A DNA stretch of 49,915 nucleotides from a virus. Both the position numbers and the translations under genes were made by a program. The notes beneath the pieces were generated by a model. The model saw only the letters and a program-made list of their open reading frames with translations, searched no databases and was not told where the DNA came from. The DNA lies in the IMG/VR virus record IMGVR_UViG_3300042460_000335, positions 1 to 49,915 of that record; one strand, given 5' to 3'. Shown piece by piece: positions 41,443 through 49,394 of the stretch (within the stretch, counting starts at the first letter, position 1; each line of letters begins with the position of its first letter).

Positions 41443-44217
41443 TTAAACTTTTGAATACTGTAATAATTCACTTTGTATACTATTGCTGTCAGACTGTGCG
41501 TCAATCAAGTTGTCCATTTTAGCAACAAACTCTCTCATCAACTCAACCAGCTCACTGTTATCAACTGGTGTTGCATTGCTACTAAACATATCACCGGCTG
41601 GTGTATTAGCAAGCTTATCTAATATTGAATCTTTAGTTAATCGTTTGATAAGTTCATTACCATGTAGTGTAGCCGAATATCCAGATTCTGGACCTTCTGC
41701 AATACCCTCTAAGCTAGCACTAACTTTACTACTATCTCTTAGTAAACTAACAATAGTTGGTGCTCTATTACCAACTTGTCCATACCATTTACTTTGTTCT
41801 AAGTTTTTTGCGGCCCCTTGAGTATCACCTTCTTCAAGCTGTTTCTTAAGCTTAGGCCATTTGCTAATCCAACTTGGGCCCATATTGAATGTCAAATCAG
41901 TTAATGCACCTTGCCCTCTACCATCTAGTTTACCAAATCCAGGGATATTCATAGCGGCACTTCTATGATGGGCATAGTCTTTTTCAAACATTGCCATTAT
42001 TTCTTCGTCACTAAACTCTCTGTTCATTTCAGGAGGTAATGATTTACCATCACCTATTAGGTGACCTATACCAACTGTCCATAATCCTAAACTGTCTTGG
42101 TAAGGTCTATTTCTTTTACCTTCATGTTTAATAATCATGGCTTTGATTTCTTCATCACTCATACCAGCACTACTTACTTTAACTTTTGGTGGAGGCATAC
42201 CTTTCATATCGGCTGTACTGGCGCCCATTGCCTTACTAGAAGCATCAACACCACCACCGTCTGTTCCACCACTAGTTAGTACTCCCATATTTTTATACAA
42301 ACCCACACCTGCACCAACTAACCCACCCACAACCCCTCCGGCTGCTGTTCCTAAACCAGGCACTACACTACCTAACATTGCGCCCATGCCTGCATAACTT
42401 GCGGCTTCACTTGCAATATCTAATCCAGCACCAGTTTTTGCATGACCTTCACTCTTAGCATAGTCAGCACCCATACCTAATGCGGTGCCACCTAATGCGG
42501 TTATTCCACCTTTTAATAGTCCACCACCTATTCGTTTTAATGCACTTCCTTTACCGGGAGCACCTTTACCAGGACCAACATCTCCTGTTCCACTTACAGA
42601 TTCTATAGCTTTTCCTACAGTTGCTTTTGCGGCCATTGCACCTAATGCAACTGCGGCTAACCCGGCTGCGGCAGTTAAGGCTGTGGCCGCGGCAGTAGTT
42701 GTATTGAATCCTTGCATCAACGGATTTACTGAAGCTACTAAATCATCTAAACCAATCTTAGCTTTACGCTCAAGTTCAGTTAGTTCATTACGTGCTATCT
42801 GTGCCGCATCTTGTGCCGCAATACCTTTATTTACGGAATTTTCTTGTATCTTATTTCTTGATTCGGCTGCGGCTGCAACTTCATTTTCTACACCTTCACG
42901 CTTGTTTACATAATTTAGTGCTTTTTCATCTAATCCGGTTGCTTTTCTATAATCCTCACTTAATGCTAATGCAGTGTCACCTGCCCCCAACATTGTATCA
43001 GCCGCCTTTTTATAAGCATCATTGAACTCACCGGATTGATATGTGTTCTCTTTGGCCGCTTTAATCTGCTTCTCAATGTCAACACCAAGAACTGCAAACT
43101 GTGAACTTGCTGGTGTAATCGCACCGGTTAAGTATTGTAACTGAACTGCCGCTGTCTTAGTTGGATCACCTAACTTAGTAACGTCATTGATAAGTTTATT
43201 AGCACCTTCTTTTTCAGCCTCAATGCGGGCCATTTCATCTTTATTACCGGACTCCTGTGCCGCTTTAAGTTGTCTAGCCCATTTGTTTTCTTGTAGTTTC
43301 CATTCATATGTAGCACGTGCTATCTCCATATCTTTCTTGGATTCTTCAATACTCTTACCAGTAATAGAACTTAATTCATATAAGTTTTTAGTATAATCTA
43401 ATGAAGCCTTTTGTAATCCTGCACTAGTCTTTAGTTGACCACTTAGTGCGCCACCCGAACGTTCCATCATTCCAATGAAGTCAGCTTGTGCTTGTATACG
43501 TTCTTGGTCATTCAATCCTAAACGTTGAAACTCCATTCTAGTTTGTTCAGTGACAGCAATCATTTTACCAAATGCTTTTACACCATCAGCCGATGTAGCT
43601 CCCAAACGTGTTAGTCCACCACTCATAGAACTCATTGGCTTAATCATCTTATCTAATTCGTGTGATGCTAAGCCTGCATCTGTACCCATTCTACGTATAC
43701 CCTCAGCAGTAAATGAATTCATTGCACCCATTTTACTGATTGAGTCAGTAGCTTTTAATGTGTCATCTGCTTGTTTAAGTGCCATTTCTGCGGCTTTAGT
43801 AACACCTTTTATAAGTGCACCAGTTGCTAACCCAAGTGGACCAAAGTTTTTGCCCCAAGCTAGTGCGGCAGATCCTGCGCTACTCAGTGCGGTGTTATAT
43901 TTTGCAAATTCACCAGTACCATTAAATAATGCACTAGCAAAAGCATCAAGTGCTTGAGTACTTTTACCCATGGCATCAGTCAAGTTGTCTTGTTTTCTTT
44001 GCATTTCAGCTTTAGAAAAAGCATCTGCTTTCTGACGTTCTGTACCTTCTTTAAGAGATTTATTATAGTTGTCTAATCCAGCTTTGACACTAGTAGTTCC
44101 AGCGGCTATTCCACCTACTTGACTTAAACCTTGCATAACGGTTGGCAAAATTCTAGCCATATCGTTCAATGACTCATTTATTTGATTAAGTGCATTCTGA
44201 TCTAAATTTTCTGCCAT
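41443..44217 (-). CDS. Tape-measure-like tail protein with internal GH24 lysozyme domain
   Basis: This is a 924-residue protein. Residues 1-510 are helical and tape-measure-like, with long amphipathic helices rich in Ala, Lys, Glu and Gln. Residues 520-660 hold Ala/Gly-rich hydrophobic segments (ATALTAAAGLAAVALGAMAA; GSVVPGLGTAAGGVVGGLVG) able to insert in a membrane. Residues about 685-828 are a GH24 (T4-type) lysozyme: the catalytic Glu in KHEGK, Asp in YQDSLG, Thr in WTVGIGH, then DLTFNMG and SKWYGQVGNRAP. The final 95 residues are helical. T4 instead carries lysozyme on gp5. Location next to a gp26-like gene supports a tail or baseplate role. I infer that it sets tail length and opens the cell wall during injection. 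It has its own late promoter. Confidence 0.85.
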   Translation of the reverse strand: MAENLDQNALNQINESLNDMARILPTVMQGLSQVGGIAAGTTSVKAGLDNYNKSLKEGTERQKADAFSKAEMQRKQDNLTDAMGKSTQALDAFASALFNGTGEFAKYNTALSSAGSAALAWGKNFGPLGLATGALIKGVTKAAEMALKQADDTLKATDSISKMGAMNSFTAEGIRRMGTDAGLASHELDKMIKPMSSMSGGLTRLGATSADGVKAFGKMIAVTEQTRMEFQRLGLNDQERIQAQADFIGMMERSGGALSGQLKTSAGLQKASLDYTKNLYELSSITGKSIEESKKDMEIARATYEWKLQENKWARQLKAAQESGNKDEMARIEAEKEGANKLINDVTKLGDPTKTAAVQLQYLTGAITPASSQFAVLGVDIEKQIKAAKENTYQSGEFNDAYKKAADTMLGAGDTALALSEDYRKATGLDEKALNYVNKREGVENEVAAAAESRNKIQENSVNKGIAAQDAAQIARNELTELERKAKIGLDDLVASVNPLMQGFNTTTAAATALTAAAGLAAVALGAMAAKATVGKAIESVSGTGDVGPGKGAPGKGSALKRIGGGLLKGGITALGGTALGMGADYAKSEGHAKTGAGLDIASEAASYAGMGAMLGSVVPGLGTAAGGVVGGLVGAGVGLYKNMGVLTSGGTDGGGVDASSKAMGASTADMKGMPPPKVKVSSAGMSDEEIKAMIIKHEGKRNRPYQDSLGLWTVGIGHLIGDGKSLPPEMNREFSDEEIMAMFEKDYAHHRSAAMNIPGFGKLDGRGQGALTDLTFNMGPSWISKWPKLKKQLEEGDTQGAAKNLEQSKWYGQVGNRAPTIVSLLRDSSKVSASLEGIAEGPESGYSATLHGNELIKRLTKDSILDKLANTPAGDMFSSNATPVDNSELVELMREFVAKMDNLIDAQSDSNSIQSELLQYSKV

Positions 44218-44229
44218 GTTTTTTACCCA

Positions 44230-44236
44230 CTAAATA
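44230..44236 (+). promoter_or_regulatory. Plus-strand T4-like late promoter (CTAAATA)
   Basis: The plus strand reads CACTAAATATT about 52 bases before the gp26-like ATG. Together with the minus-strand copy at 44251-44245 it forms a compact divergent late promoter pair. Confidence 0.6.
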
Positions 44237-44244
44237 TTATGTAG

Positions 44245-44251
44245 TATTTAG
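44245..44251 (-). promoter_or_regulatory. T4-like late promoter (CTAAATA) for the tape-measure-like gene
   Basis: The minus strand reads TACTAAATACT about 28 bases before the ATG at 44217. It faces away from the plus-strand promoter at 44230. Confidence 0.65.
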
Positions 44252-44255
44252 TATT

Positions 44256-44273
44256 GGGCAAACGCCCGTTTTT
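44256..44273 (+). other. Hairpin with T-run in the leader of the gp26-like operon
   Basis: GGGC and GCCC pair around an AAAC loop, followed by GTTTTT on the plus strand. An alternative AAACG/CGTTT pairing overlaps it. It lies between the plus-strand promoter and the ribosome site, so it could attenuate transcription or protect the 5' end. The stem is short. Confidence 0.45.
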
Positions 44274-44287
44274 AATCAAGGACAACA

Positions 44288-45118
44288 ATGACTATACAAA
44301 ACAACCCACTAAAGCAATATTTTCGTAGACCTTCAATTTATTTGAAACTACCTAGCGGTGGTAAAATGTATGCACCGGGTGTAGTAAATATCCCAGAATC
44401 TGGTGAACTTGCAGTATATCCAATGACTGCGATTGACGAGATTACTGCAAAAACCCCGGATGCGTTGTTTAACGGAACTGCAATGTCTGATATTATAAAA
44501 AGCTGTATCCCAGATATTAAAGATCCATGGTCTATTAATAGTGTTGATTTAGATGCGATATTGATTGCAATACGTTCGGCTGCGGATGGTAATGATATGA
44601 CTATTACATCCGGATGCCCTAGCTGTAAGGAGATTGCAGAGTATGCAGTAAATTTAGTGGCCATTCTAAGTCAGTTGAAGGCAGCTGATTATGATAAAGA
44701 GTTGACTATAAATGACTTATATATAAAGTTTAGACCATTAACTTATAAAGAAATGAATGAAGCTGGTACAAGTCAAATGGAAGCCCAAAGAATTTTTATA
44801 GGTCTAGAAAAAGAAGAAAACGAACAAGTTAGAATGGAAAAAACTCAGCAGGCTTTAAAATATATCACTGAAGTAACGATGACTATATTGTCAAAAACTA
44901 TTACACATATTAAAACTCCTTCAGTATTTGTAGAAGAAAGTGAATATATTTTAGATTTCTTGCATAACTGTGATAAAGATACATATATTGCTATTAGAGA
45001 TTATAATACAAGTTTAAAAGCACAAGCTGAAATTAAACCATTAAAAATTAAATGTATCCATTGCCAACATGAATATGAACAACAATTTACATTGAATACA
45101 TCTGATTTTTTCGGATGA
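44288..45118 (+). CDS. gp26: T4-type baseplate protein (gp26-like)
   Basis: This is a 276-residue baseplate protein of the T4 gp26 type. Recognisable features are LPSGGKMYAPGVV near the N-terminus, DEITAKTPDALFNGTAM, and FRPLTYKEMNEAGTSQMEAQ in the centre. It has two CxxC pairs, SGCPSCKE (residues 110-113) and KCIHCQHE (256-259), which together can form one zinc site. Baseplate-hub assembly is the expected role. It begins a two-gene plus-strand operon with AAGGA upstream, and its TGA overlaps the next ATG. In T4, genes 26, 51 and 29 lie in one cluster, which agrees with the tape-measure-like gene next door, although here it is divergent. Confidence 0.88.
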   Translation: MTIQNNPLKQYFRRPSIYLKLPSGGKMYAPGVVNIPESGELAVYPMTAIDEITAKTPDALFNGTAMSDIIKSCIPDIKDPWSINSVDLDAILIAIRSAADGNDMTITSGCPSCKEIAEYAVNLVAILSQLKAADYDKELTINDLYIKFRPLTYKEMNEAGTSQMEAQRIFIGLEKEENEQVRMEKTQQALKYITEVTMTILSKTITHIKTPSVFVEESEYILDFLHNCDKDTYIAIRDYNTSLKAQAEIKPLKIKCIHCQHEYEQQFTLNTSDFFG

Positions 45119-45342
45119 GGCTTCTACACCTTGACCACGTGGGTGTAAAGAAGCTGATAGATGATATGGAAGCAGAGTGTACCGGTATTAAGAAAAACGC
45201 TCTTAGTATGAGTTGGTACATGCGAGGTGGTGTTTCATATGAAGATGTGTTAAACATGTCCTCTGAGGAAAGAGAAGAAATTAAGAAGATTATTGATAGT
45301 AATCTGGAAGTCACTAAGAAATCACAGATACCATTCTTCTAA
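45115..45342 (+). CDS. Small conserved protein of the baseplate operon (possible gp51 position)
   Basis: This is a 75-residue protein, helical and acidic-basic mixed, with the block ALSMSWYMRGGVSYEDVLNM followed by SSEEREEIKKII and a C-terminal IPFF. In aquatic T4-like phages a short protein with this block often follows the gp26-like gene. In T4, gene 51 (baseplate hub assembly) follows gene 26. The assignment to gp51 rests on position only. Start and upstream stop overlap as ATGA. Two stem-loops follow the stop codon, the second with a T6 run. Confidence 0.78.
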   Translation: MRLLHLDHVGVKKLIDDMEAECTGIKKNALSMSWYMRGGVSYEDVLNMSSEEREEIKKIIDSNLEVTKKSQIPFF

Positions 45343-45407
45343 TCAAACCCGTAACTGTTCATTTATCACATCGGGTTGTTTCTTTGTAAAGATGAACTTC
45401 GTTCATC

Positions 45408-45438
45408 TAAGAACTCACTTCGTTCGTTCTTATTTTTT
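45408..45438 (+). terminator. Rho-independent terminator of the plus-strand baseplate operon
   Basis: TAAGAAC and GTTCTTA pair over seven bases around an 11-base loop, followed by TTTTTT. It is preceded by a second perfect hairpin (GATGAAC/GTTCATC, 45391-45407) and an AACCCG/CGGGTT pair at 45346-45377. It ends 96 bases after the stop at 45342. Confidence 0.7.
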
Positions 45439-45823
45439 ACGGTTATCTATTGTCTTTTACTGTAATCTAGTACGGACTATATTGCCGCTTTGAAGCCATG
45501 GTAGTGCTATTCAGCACTACCAATGGTAAAGGTTGTTTGCACGCCCGTCGTCCAGTGTTATCTATTCCCCATTCAATTAGCTATTTGATGCTATTAAATG
45601 CTACCGGTTGCTCTGTAAAGTATATGGGATTGTAGTTGAATTTACGCACTTTAGTGTTTCATTCAGCAACGCACATTCTATTGATTCAAGATAAAATATC
45701 AATAGACTTGTTGAAGGTTCGCTTTGTCGATTGCCTTCTCGGTATTCCGTGTATATCGCTACACACGCTTACTCCAGATCCGTCAGCACAGCACAATCTG
45801 TACAAACTCAAGGAGGTCTGCCA
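45439..45823. ncRNA. Candidate structured non-coding RNA region, strand undecided
   Basis: No convincing gene is found for about 385 bases between convergent genes, in a genome that is otherwise packed. Several strong inverted repeats are visible: CCAT plus GGTAGTGCT paired with AGCACTACC plus ATGG (45496-45526, 13 bp, one bulge); TCTATTGAT with ATCAATAGA (45677-45706); GTGTA with TACAC (45749-45764); and GTCTGC with GCAGAC (45816-45831). The pair CCCAT (45568-45572) and ATGGG (45624-45628) is interleaved with ATTCAA/TTGAAT and could form a pseudoknot. Loops are A-rich on the minus strand, which weakly favours that strand, and a TATAAAAA lies on it at about 45843. It reads more G+C-rich than the flanks. 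Known giant phage or lake RNAs (such as GOLLD) come to mind, but I cannot match a consensus. Confidence 0.5.
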
Positions 45824-45886
45824 ATGCAGACAACAAATTTTTATAAGGTTTCTATTGTGAGGATGTTGTTATTTGTAACAGTTTGA
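45824..45886 (+). CDS. Possible 20-residue peptide with perfect ribosome site
   Basis: An AAGGAGG at 45810-45816 is followed after seven bases by ATG and a 20-codon frame (MQTTNFYKVSIVRMLLFVTV) ending in TGA. The ribosome site is stronger than that of most genes in the window. The start codon is in the loop of a GTCTGC/GCAGAC hairpin, and the frame overlaps the end of the convergent nuclease gene. It may be a real small or leader peptide, or part of the structured region with an accidental start. No homology is recognised. Confidence 0.3.
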   Translation: MQTTNFYKVSIVRMLLFVTV

Positions 45887-46410
45887 TTTGACGTGGTGTC
45901 TGGTGAGCCTGAATATGCTTTTAGTAGTTTACTGTTAAGTGAGAAGAAACTGTCAAACTCTGTTATTATCCAATCACCATTCTTGGGACTTGTATAATAT
46001 AAGAAATTGTCAGTGACCCATGTTAGTTTGCTTTGTACAGCAATATAACGACCTTTACGATTGAACTTCATAAAAAGAATATTACAATCGTCAGGATCAG
46101 CTACATCCATGAGTTGTTCTAGCCAAGCATCTATCACTTTGCATTCCCCTGAAAGTAATAAATGAAACGGAAAATCAGCATAGAACTTACATTCTACATT
46201 CATCTTAGTAAAAGTTTGTCCAGGAACTATGTCCCCTTTAAAACTTCTAATCTGACCTTCATGTAGTATCTGTGTTCTTGATTGATTTTTTCCACCTATA
46301 TAAGCACCGGATCCTGGTGCACGAATGAAACTTTCACCGTACAACTCACTGAGATATTTAGCGATTTCTCGTTCAAAACCTGAACCTTTTGCTTTTTGTG
46401 GACTTGTCAT
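45841..46410 (-). CDS. PD-(D/E)XK nuclease, Holliday-junction-resolvase-like
   Basis: This is a 189-residue protein with the layout of a small PD-(D/E)XK nuclease. A first helix carries Glu (KGSGFEREIAKYLSELYG), then a Gly-rich RAPGSGAY loop and FKGDIVP with the metal-binding Asp. VECKFYADF then supplies Glu and Lys. This arrangement is seen in Hjc-type junction resolvases and related phage endonucleases. The C-terminal 25 residues look disordered. Its neighbours are gp46 and gp47, consistent with recombination or repair. A GATAAGTAGT decamer lies just before the ATG. The exact DNA substrate is unknown, and it might instead be a restriction-like or repair nuclease. Confidence 0.8.
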   Translation of the reverse strand: MTSPQKAKGSGFEREIAKYLSELYGESFIRAPGSGAYIGGKNQSRTQILHEGQIRSFKGDIVPGQTFTKMNVECKFYADFPFHLLLSGECKVIDAWLEQLMDVADPDDCNILFMKFNRKGRYIAVQSKLTWVTDNFLYYTSPKNGDWIITEFDSFFSLNSKLLKAYSGSPDTTSNQTVTNNNILTIETL

Positions 46411-46441
46411 ACTACTACTTATCGTAAACTTGGCATATAAA

Positions 46442-47323
46442 TTATTTTATTTCTATTTGTCTTAAAAACTGATTAGAAAAAGATGTGCCTGTATTATTTT
46501 TTAAACAAGACTTCTTACATATATTATTTGGATTTGTATTCCATGTATCTGATAAATCAGAAAACCATTGAACAATGTTGGGCTGATGTTCTGCTTCTCC
46601 TTGCCAACAACATGGATACACTCTTCCCGAAGCATCAACATATATACTATTCTCGTTCATAGCACTACACTCTATCTGCCCTTCAAATACTCTATGATCC
46701 ATAAACTCTAAAGGAGCTGTAATGCCATCTACTGGGAATCGTTGAAAACGTCTACTGACCTTTGCACGAAACCATTTAAATCTTAACTGTCTAGCTAACT
46801 CATATGCAGTATCTACTTGATGTTTGTTATGCTCAAATATTAACATGTCCCAATGAGCATTACCGCCTGCATTAATAAATGCTTGTGTATTCTCTATAAT
46901 CTTTGACCAACGAACATTTTTTCTGTAGATATGATTTGTATCTTCCAAACCATCTATACTAAACACAACATAATCATTTGGTCCATTCATAACTTTGGCT
47001 AATCGTGTCCACCAGTCAGGTGAACGAATACCACCATTAGTGTTCATCCCAATAACGATATTAGGATTGCATTCTTTAAAATACTCATACATCTCTATGG
47101 ATTGTCTTGCACTTGCTGGATCACCATAGTTACCGCACATATATATTTTCTCTAACTGTCTTACAACATCGGGAGAAAATATTACTTTAGCATCCTCTAG
47201 AGTTAACTCATTAGGTTCAAATGATGTTCTGGTACGCAAGCATTGCGGACAAGCCGCATTGCAGTTTGTTGTTGGTTCAAAATGTACAATCTTTGTATCC
47301 TGAAAACGAAAAATATCAGGCAT
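46442..47323 (-). CDS. Radical SAM/SPASM-type protein
   Basis: This is a 293-residue protein with the radical SAM cluster motif C-x3-C-x2-C at residues 21, 25 and 28 (TTNCNAACPQCLR). The enzyme would use a [4Fe-4S] cluster and S-adenosylmethionine to make a 5'-deoxyadenosyl radical. CGNYGDPAS follows the first beta unit. The C-terminal third has a SPASM-like cysteine set (CSAMNENSIYVDASGRVYPC, CW, then CKKSC) for an auxiliary Fe-S cluster. SPASM enzymes usually modify peptides or proteins. Such genes recur in aquatic T4-like phages with unknown targets. Its ATG overlaps the gp46 stop by eight bases, so it is made with the recombination nuclease. No obvious precursor peptide lies beside it. 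Confidence 0.9.
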   Translation of the reverse strand: MPDIFRFQDTKIVHFEPTTNCNAACPQCLRTRTSFEPNELTLEDAKVIFSPDVVRQLEKIYMCGNYGDPASARQSIEMYEYFKECNPNIVIGMNTNGGIRSPDWWTRLAKVMNGPNDYVVFSIDGLEDTNHIYRKNVRWSKIIENTQAFINAGGNAHWDMLIFEHNKHQVDTAYELARQLRFKWFRAKVSRRFQRFPVDGITAPLEFMDHRVFEGQIECSAMNENSIYVDASGRVYPCCWQGEAEHQPNIVQWFSDLSDTWNTNPNNICKKSCLKNNTGTSFSNQFLRQIEIK

Positions 47324-49394
47324 TGTCTATCTCAACCGAGTTACTGTAACTTGTAAAGCCGTTCTCTTTAACAACTTTCAATACATTAGGTACACGACCT
47401 GCTAGTTCTTCTCTATGTGACACAAGCCAAATAGATTTCTGTCGTCTACGTGACATGTCTTTAAGAATCGCTAAACTATTCTCAACACCCATTGTATCAA
47501 GACCACTGTCAATCAATTCATCAATGAATAATGTATTGATTGGGCTATACAATGATTCCCATACATCACGGAAAGCAAAACTCAAGCCAAGAATCAAACG
47601 ATTACGTTCACCTCGACTCAGATTATCAAAGTCAAGCTCACGACCTAACTCAGTGATTTCAACTTGCAAATCATTCTTAAAGATAACCTGATGTGGTAGA
47701 CCAATCTTATCTAAGTAATGTGTTAGTCTTGCATTTAAATAACTTAAGTTCTGGTCAATAATCTTCTTACGAACAAAACTATCTTTGCTAGTTAACAAAT
47801 CTAATAAGAACTTTTGATGTTCCATAGTTCGTGTTAGTTTATTGATAGCTTCAAAGTCAATCGCTTGTAATGCTTGCGTTTCCATCTCAACAACTTGTTC
47901 ACTATATGGATCAGTCTCTTGTGACTTGTTGTCAATCTGATTTAGAATGTTTGCAATCTCACTTGAATGTTTGATTGCTTCTCCTTCTGTATCATAGTGA
48001 GTTACAGGTTGTGGTCCTAACTCAATACCAGTAAGTTCATTTAGTTGTTCACTAAATGGATTAGATTCTTGTTTCTTATCTTCCCATACTTTCTTCAAGT
48101 TAGATACATCACCACTATGACGAATTGCTTCTGCTTCAGTTTTATATGATGGAGTGGGTTTAGTCCCTAATTTAGTAACCAATGACTGATTGATTGACAT
48201 TTGACTTTCAAGTTCAGCCAACTCAGCACGGGCATTCTCAAGTACTGTAGTCTTTTCTAATGTAACTTCTAAATGCTTATCATCATGGAAGTCTTGACCA
48301 CAAGCATAACACTTATGATCCTCAAGTTCTTTAACTTCCCGAACCAGTTTATCTATTAACTTTTTTTCTTTTGTGATACTTTTGGTTAGGGTATCGATTA
48401 TTGTTGCTATAGATTTTTGTTCAGTCTCATCATGTAGCCATTCTTTTAAATCATTCCATGACTTAAGTTCAGCTTCAATGTCATACTCATTTTTAAGAGA
48501 GTAAGCCTTGTGTGCTATTGAAACATCTGTGTCATGTTTTTGTTGCCAAGCAGTTGAACGAGCAACTAACGCATTGTATGTGTCTTGTGCCTCTTTTTGC
48601 TTAGTCCAAACGTTCAAATCTTTATGTGCTTGTAACTCTGCTTCAATGTTAATCTTGCTTAGTTCATCGTACTGTAACGCAAGTGTAGTCAAATCTTCAT
48701 CATGTTTCTTCAACCACAATGTTTGTCTGCGTTTCAATGCATCAATCTGTTCTTTGACACGTTTGTTAGCTTCTTCAATAGCTTTAACTCTAAATTCTTC
48801 TTGCTGAATATCATCTTTGCTACGGCGTATCATTTCTTTAATGATTTCAGCTTTCTCACTTAGTAATGTGATACCCATTAACTGTTCAATAATATCTTTT
48901 TGTTCGTTATTCTTTAATGCTAAGAATGGTTCGCTGTATGTATTCAATACAACAATGTGACGGAACATGTCGGCTGACATATTAATAACTTTTTCAATCG
49001 CAGCCTGTGTTTCTTTATTCTCGCCTTGCTGATCCTCAGAAGCTTTATCCTGAATATCATTTACATAGAATTTCAACACATTGGGTTTACGACCACGCTC
49101 AATCTTATAGTTAGTACCATTGACATTGAAAGTCAATGTAACCATCATGGCTTTACCATTTGTACGATTAACTAAATTATCTTTACGAATATTATTAATG
49201 GGTGTACCAAACAATGCGTAGGAAAGACCTTGAATCAAGGTTGTCTTACCTGTGCCATTACGAGCACCATCACCACCTAAGTCTAAGTTTTCACCTAGAA
49301 TAAGTGTTAAGTCTTTCTTGTCAAAGTCTACTGCTTGTGTTACTTGTCCGATAGATAGAAAATTGCGTAATGTAATGTCTTGTAATGTAATCAT
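47316..49394 (-). CDS. gp46: Recombination endonuclease ATPase subunit (T4 gp46-like, Rad50/SbcC family)
   Basis: This 692-residue SMC-like ATPase of the gp46/gp47 complex resects DNA ends for recombination-dependent replication. It has a Walker A-type motif in an extended form (LGGDGARNGTGKTTLIQGL). Two long coiled coils surround a zinc hook (HKCYACGQDF, CxxC). A signature motif follows (DNLSRGERNRLILGLSFAF), then Walker B (NTLFIDELIDSGLD) and a switch His in LVSHREEL. The ATG overlaps the gp47 stop (ATGA) and the end overlaps the radical SAM start. Length and order resemble other phage gp46 proteins. Confidence 0.96.
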   Translation of the reverse strand: MITLQDITLRNFLSIGQVTQAVDFDKKDLTLILGENLDLGGDGARNGTGKTTLIQGLSYALFGTPINNIRKDNLVNRTNGKAMMVTLTFNVNGTNYKIERGRKPNVLKFYVNDIQDKASEDQQGENKETQAAIEKVINMSADMFRHIVVLNTYSEPFLALKNNEQKDIIEQLMGITLLSEKAEIIKEMIRRSKDDIQQEEFRVKAIEEANKRVKEQIDALKRRQTLWLKKHDEDLTTLALQYDELSKINIEAELQAHKDLNVWTKQKEAQDTYNALVARSTAWQQKHDTDVSIAHKAYSLKNEYDIEAELKSWNDLKEWLHDETEQKSIATIIDTLTKSITKEKKLIDKLVREVKELEDHKCYACGQDFHDDKHLEVTLEKTTVLENARAELAELESQMSINQSLVTKLGTKPTPSYKTEAEAIRHSGDVSNLKKVWEDKKQESNPFSEQLNELTGIELGPQPVTHYDTEGEAIKHSSEIANILNQIDNKSQETDPYSEQVVEMETQALQAIDFEAINKLTRTMEHQKFLLDLLTSKDSFVRKKIIDQNLSYLNARLTHYLDKIGLPHQVIFKNDLQVEITELGRELDFDNLSRGERNRLILGLSFAFRDVWESLYSPINTLFIDELIDSGLDTMGVENSLAILKDMSRRRQKSIWLVSHREELAGRVPNVLKVVKENGFTSYSNSVEIDNA

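Noticed and set aside
42485-42913. Plus-strand Ala/Pro-rich 142-residue frame opposite the tape-measure-like gene
   Set aside because: It is a shadow of the Ala/Gly-rich segment on the minus strand and has no ribosome site.
45343-45840. tRNA, tmRNA or group I intron in the gene-free stretch
   Set aside because: No cloverleaf with T-arm and acceptor end could be built on either strand. The adjacent genes are complete, so no intron splits a coding sequence, and no group I core was recognisable.
45636-45860. Plus-strand 74-residue frame in the structured region, and a second at 45293-45493
   Set aside because: Starts are non-ATG or lack ribosome sites, the composition is not protein-like, and stem-loops with perfect pairing run through the frames.
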